Source: Patiria miniata
Lineage: Eukaryota > Echinodermata > Asteroidea > Valvatida > Asterinidae
Assembly (NCBI RefSeq): GCF_015706575.1
Contig: NW_024037076.1
Span: forward strand, 8,342,777 to 8,406,776
Direction of reading: 5' to 3'
Length of the DNA: 64,000 nucleotides
The notes beneath the pieces are model-generated. The model was not told the DNA's origin. It made no database searches and worked only from the letters and a program-made list of their open reading frames with translations. Position numbers and translations under genes: made by a program. Each line of letters starts with the position of its first letter. Position 1 is the first letter of the stretch. Shown piece by piece: positions 63,201 through 64,000 of the stretch.

Positions 63201-63972
63201 GTGACAGTGGTATCCAGCGAACTCGTCCTCACAAGTTGCGTTATTTCTACACGGGGAGCTCAGGCACTCGTCCGTCTCCAGATCGCAGTGTGTTCCCTCA
63301 TATCCTTCTTGACATGCACACCTTTAGGGAGAAACCATTCAGTTCTTCGATAAATCGAAGGTCAAGCGCTGTTCAAAATGTTCAATGGTATAGTGGTCAT
63401 GGAACTTTTTTGATGTAGAAGTTCAGTTTCCACCAGTAGGTCTACATTTTGAATGAACTTCCAACCACGTGATAATCCCACACTCGTTTATACGGCTGCA
63501 ACTGGTGCTCTTCCACCGGGACAATTACAAATCAAGTCAATAACGTGACGACCATTTAAAATTAAAAGTTAATATAGCCAGTCCGATGTTCACAGAAAAA
63601 AAAGTAGGGGAGTGTCCCCCTAGCAATCAATGACCATGGCCACAATAAATTCCAAAATGTTATTGTTCTATTTATTGATCAAATAGGCCTAGTATTGAAC
63701 GAAATCAATAATGCCGGTTTCATTACACTGCATATAATAGGCCTAATTCACGCGTAAATTTGCTTGGGATTCGATCGAACTTACTGATATTTCCCAATGA
63801 GATCATGACACGTCCCATTGTGAAGGCACGGACTGGAACTACATTCGTCTGTGTCCACGTCACACAAGAAGCCCTCGTAGCCCGTCTCGCACAGACAGTG
63901 AAACCCGTCCACTCGGTCAACGCACGTGCCGTTATTGGCGCAGGTTTGGTTGATGCAGAAATCGATGTCGAC
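57232..63972 (-). CDS. DSL-family Notch ligand, copy C, 3' part (exons 6-13); 5' end outside window
   Basis: Third tandem paralogue, entering from the right edge. Exons found: 63785-63972, 63094-63321, 62205-62840, 61007-61182, 60218-60404, 59630-59795, 58530-58624, 57232-57628, all in phase and without an internal stop. Signal peptide, MNNL, DSL and the first two EGFs would lie beyond 64000. Two things differ from A and B. Exon 8 is 636 bp instead of 414 bp and carries two extra EGF domains. The last exon runs on for 65 more codons, giving a 132-aa tail that ends NPYNEIGHSSVA. If the missing exons match A, the whole protein would be about 978 aa. The transmembrane segment is LVVVVVVASVVAVGVI-like. 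The tail has more lysines than A/B and an NPYN match to the NxxN motif known to bind Neuralized in fly Notch ligands; use of that motif here is inference. Confidence 0.85.
59217..59509. mobile_element. Right half of the intron 11 foldback MITE, unit C
   Basis: Only the right arm and part of the centre remain. About 0.5 kb containing the left arm is missing compared with A and B, with a clean join after AAGCCTCTGTC. The retained part is almost identical to B, unlike the sequence to its left. Confidence 0.72.
61720..62146. mobile_element. Foldback MITE in intron 8 of copy C
   Basis: Same element as in A and B with slightly longer T-runs and a few substitutions; both arms are present. Confidence 0.7.
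62205..62840 (-). other. Expanded EGF exon of copy C (exon 8) with a two-EGF internal duplication
   Basis: The exon holds two copies of a two-EGF block, 62256-62480 (225 bp) and 62481-62702 (222 bp, one codon shorter). A and B have a single block in exons 11487-11900 and 33568-33981. Both blocks keep all cysteines, calcium-type DEC starts and the reading frame. The result is six EGF units in one exon rather than four. Confidence 0.88.
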
Positions 63973-64000
63973 CTGTAAACAAAAGAAATTACTCATTAGC

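Larger units (their letters stand above)
51058..64000. repeat. Segmental tandem repeat unit C (incomplete, runs off the right edge)
   Basis: The unit starts at the same CCCAGTATAATGTG motif and poly-C tract as A and B. It follows them collinearly through the SINE, the foldback elements and the 3' two-thirds of the ligand gene. Divergence from A/B is patchy: nearly identical stretches (for example 51300-52700 and 59217-59812) alternate with clearly diverged ones (for example 56700-59200 and 59815-60200). Confidence 0.9.

Noticed and set aside
1-64000. CRISPR array, prokaryotic operon or rRNA genes
   Set aside because: No short regularly spaced repeats, no ribosome-binding sites ahead of frames and no rRNA-like stretches. 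The coding parts are split by GT-AG introns.

Overview
The window looks like nuclear DNA of an intron-rich, AT-rich invertebrate animal, most likely a marine deuterostome such as a lancelet, hemichordate or echinoderm. That placement is an inference from the gene type, the GT-AG introns of 0.2-1.8 kb, the tRNA-derived SINEs and the many hAT-like and TA-target MITEs. I could not fix the species. The layout is a tandem array of about 22-kb units, each carrying one minus-strand gene for a DSL-family Notch ligand (Jagged/Serrate/Delta-like). Unit A spans about 345-22286, unit B about 22605-44126 and unit C about 51058-64000, where it is cut by the window edge. A short 0.3-kb spacer separates A from B, and a 6.9-kb repeat-rich spacer separates B from C. 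Positions 1-331 match part of the B/C spacer in inverted orientation. Genes A and B can each be assembled into 13 coding exons with every splice phase matching. Each gives an intact 839-residue type I membrane protein: signal peptide, MNNL domain, DSL domain, ten EGF-like domains plus one degenerate four-cysteine EGF, a Jagged-like juxtamembrane alpha/beta domain, one transmembrane helix and a short tail. Gene C is present from exon 6 to the stop. It carries two more EGF domains (an in-frame 225-bp duplication inside one exon) and a tail about twice as long, ending with an NPYN motif. A and B lack that end because of a shared deletion of about 0.7 kb. The three copies are mosaics. A and B are nearly identical over most of their length, but over about 2.2 kb downstream of the genes B resembles C rather than A, and around exon 11 C is nearly identical to B. 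This points to repeated gene conversion or unequal exchange. The non-coding sequence is largely mobile-element debris: tRNA-derived SINEs, foldback MITEs with TA target sites, hAT-like MITEs with 8-bp target duplications, a 60-bp minisatellite, a perfect 34-bp palindrome and many poly-G/poly-C tracts. I see no bacterial operon, CRISPR array, rRNA gene or convincing functional tRNA. If the genes are expressed, the copies would give Notch ligands with the same receptor-binding head but different EGF stalk lengths and different cytoplasmic tails. That functional reading is inference.
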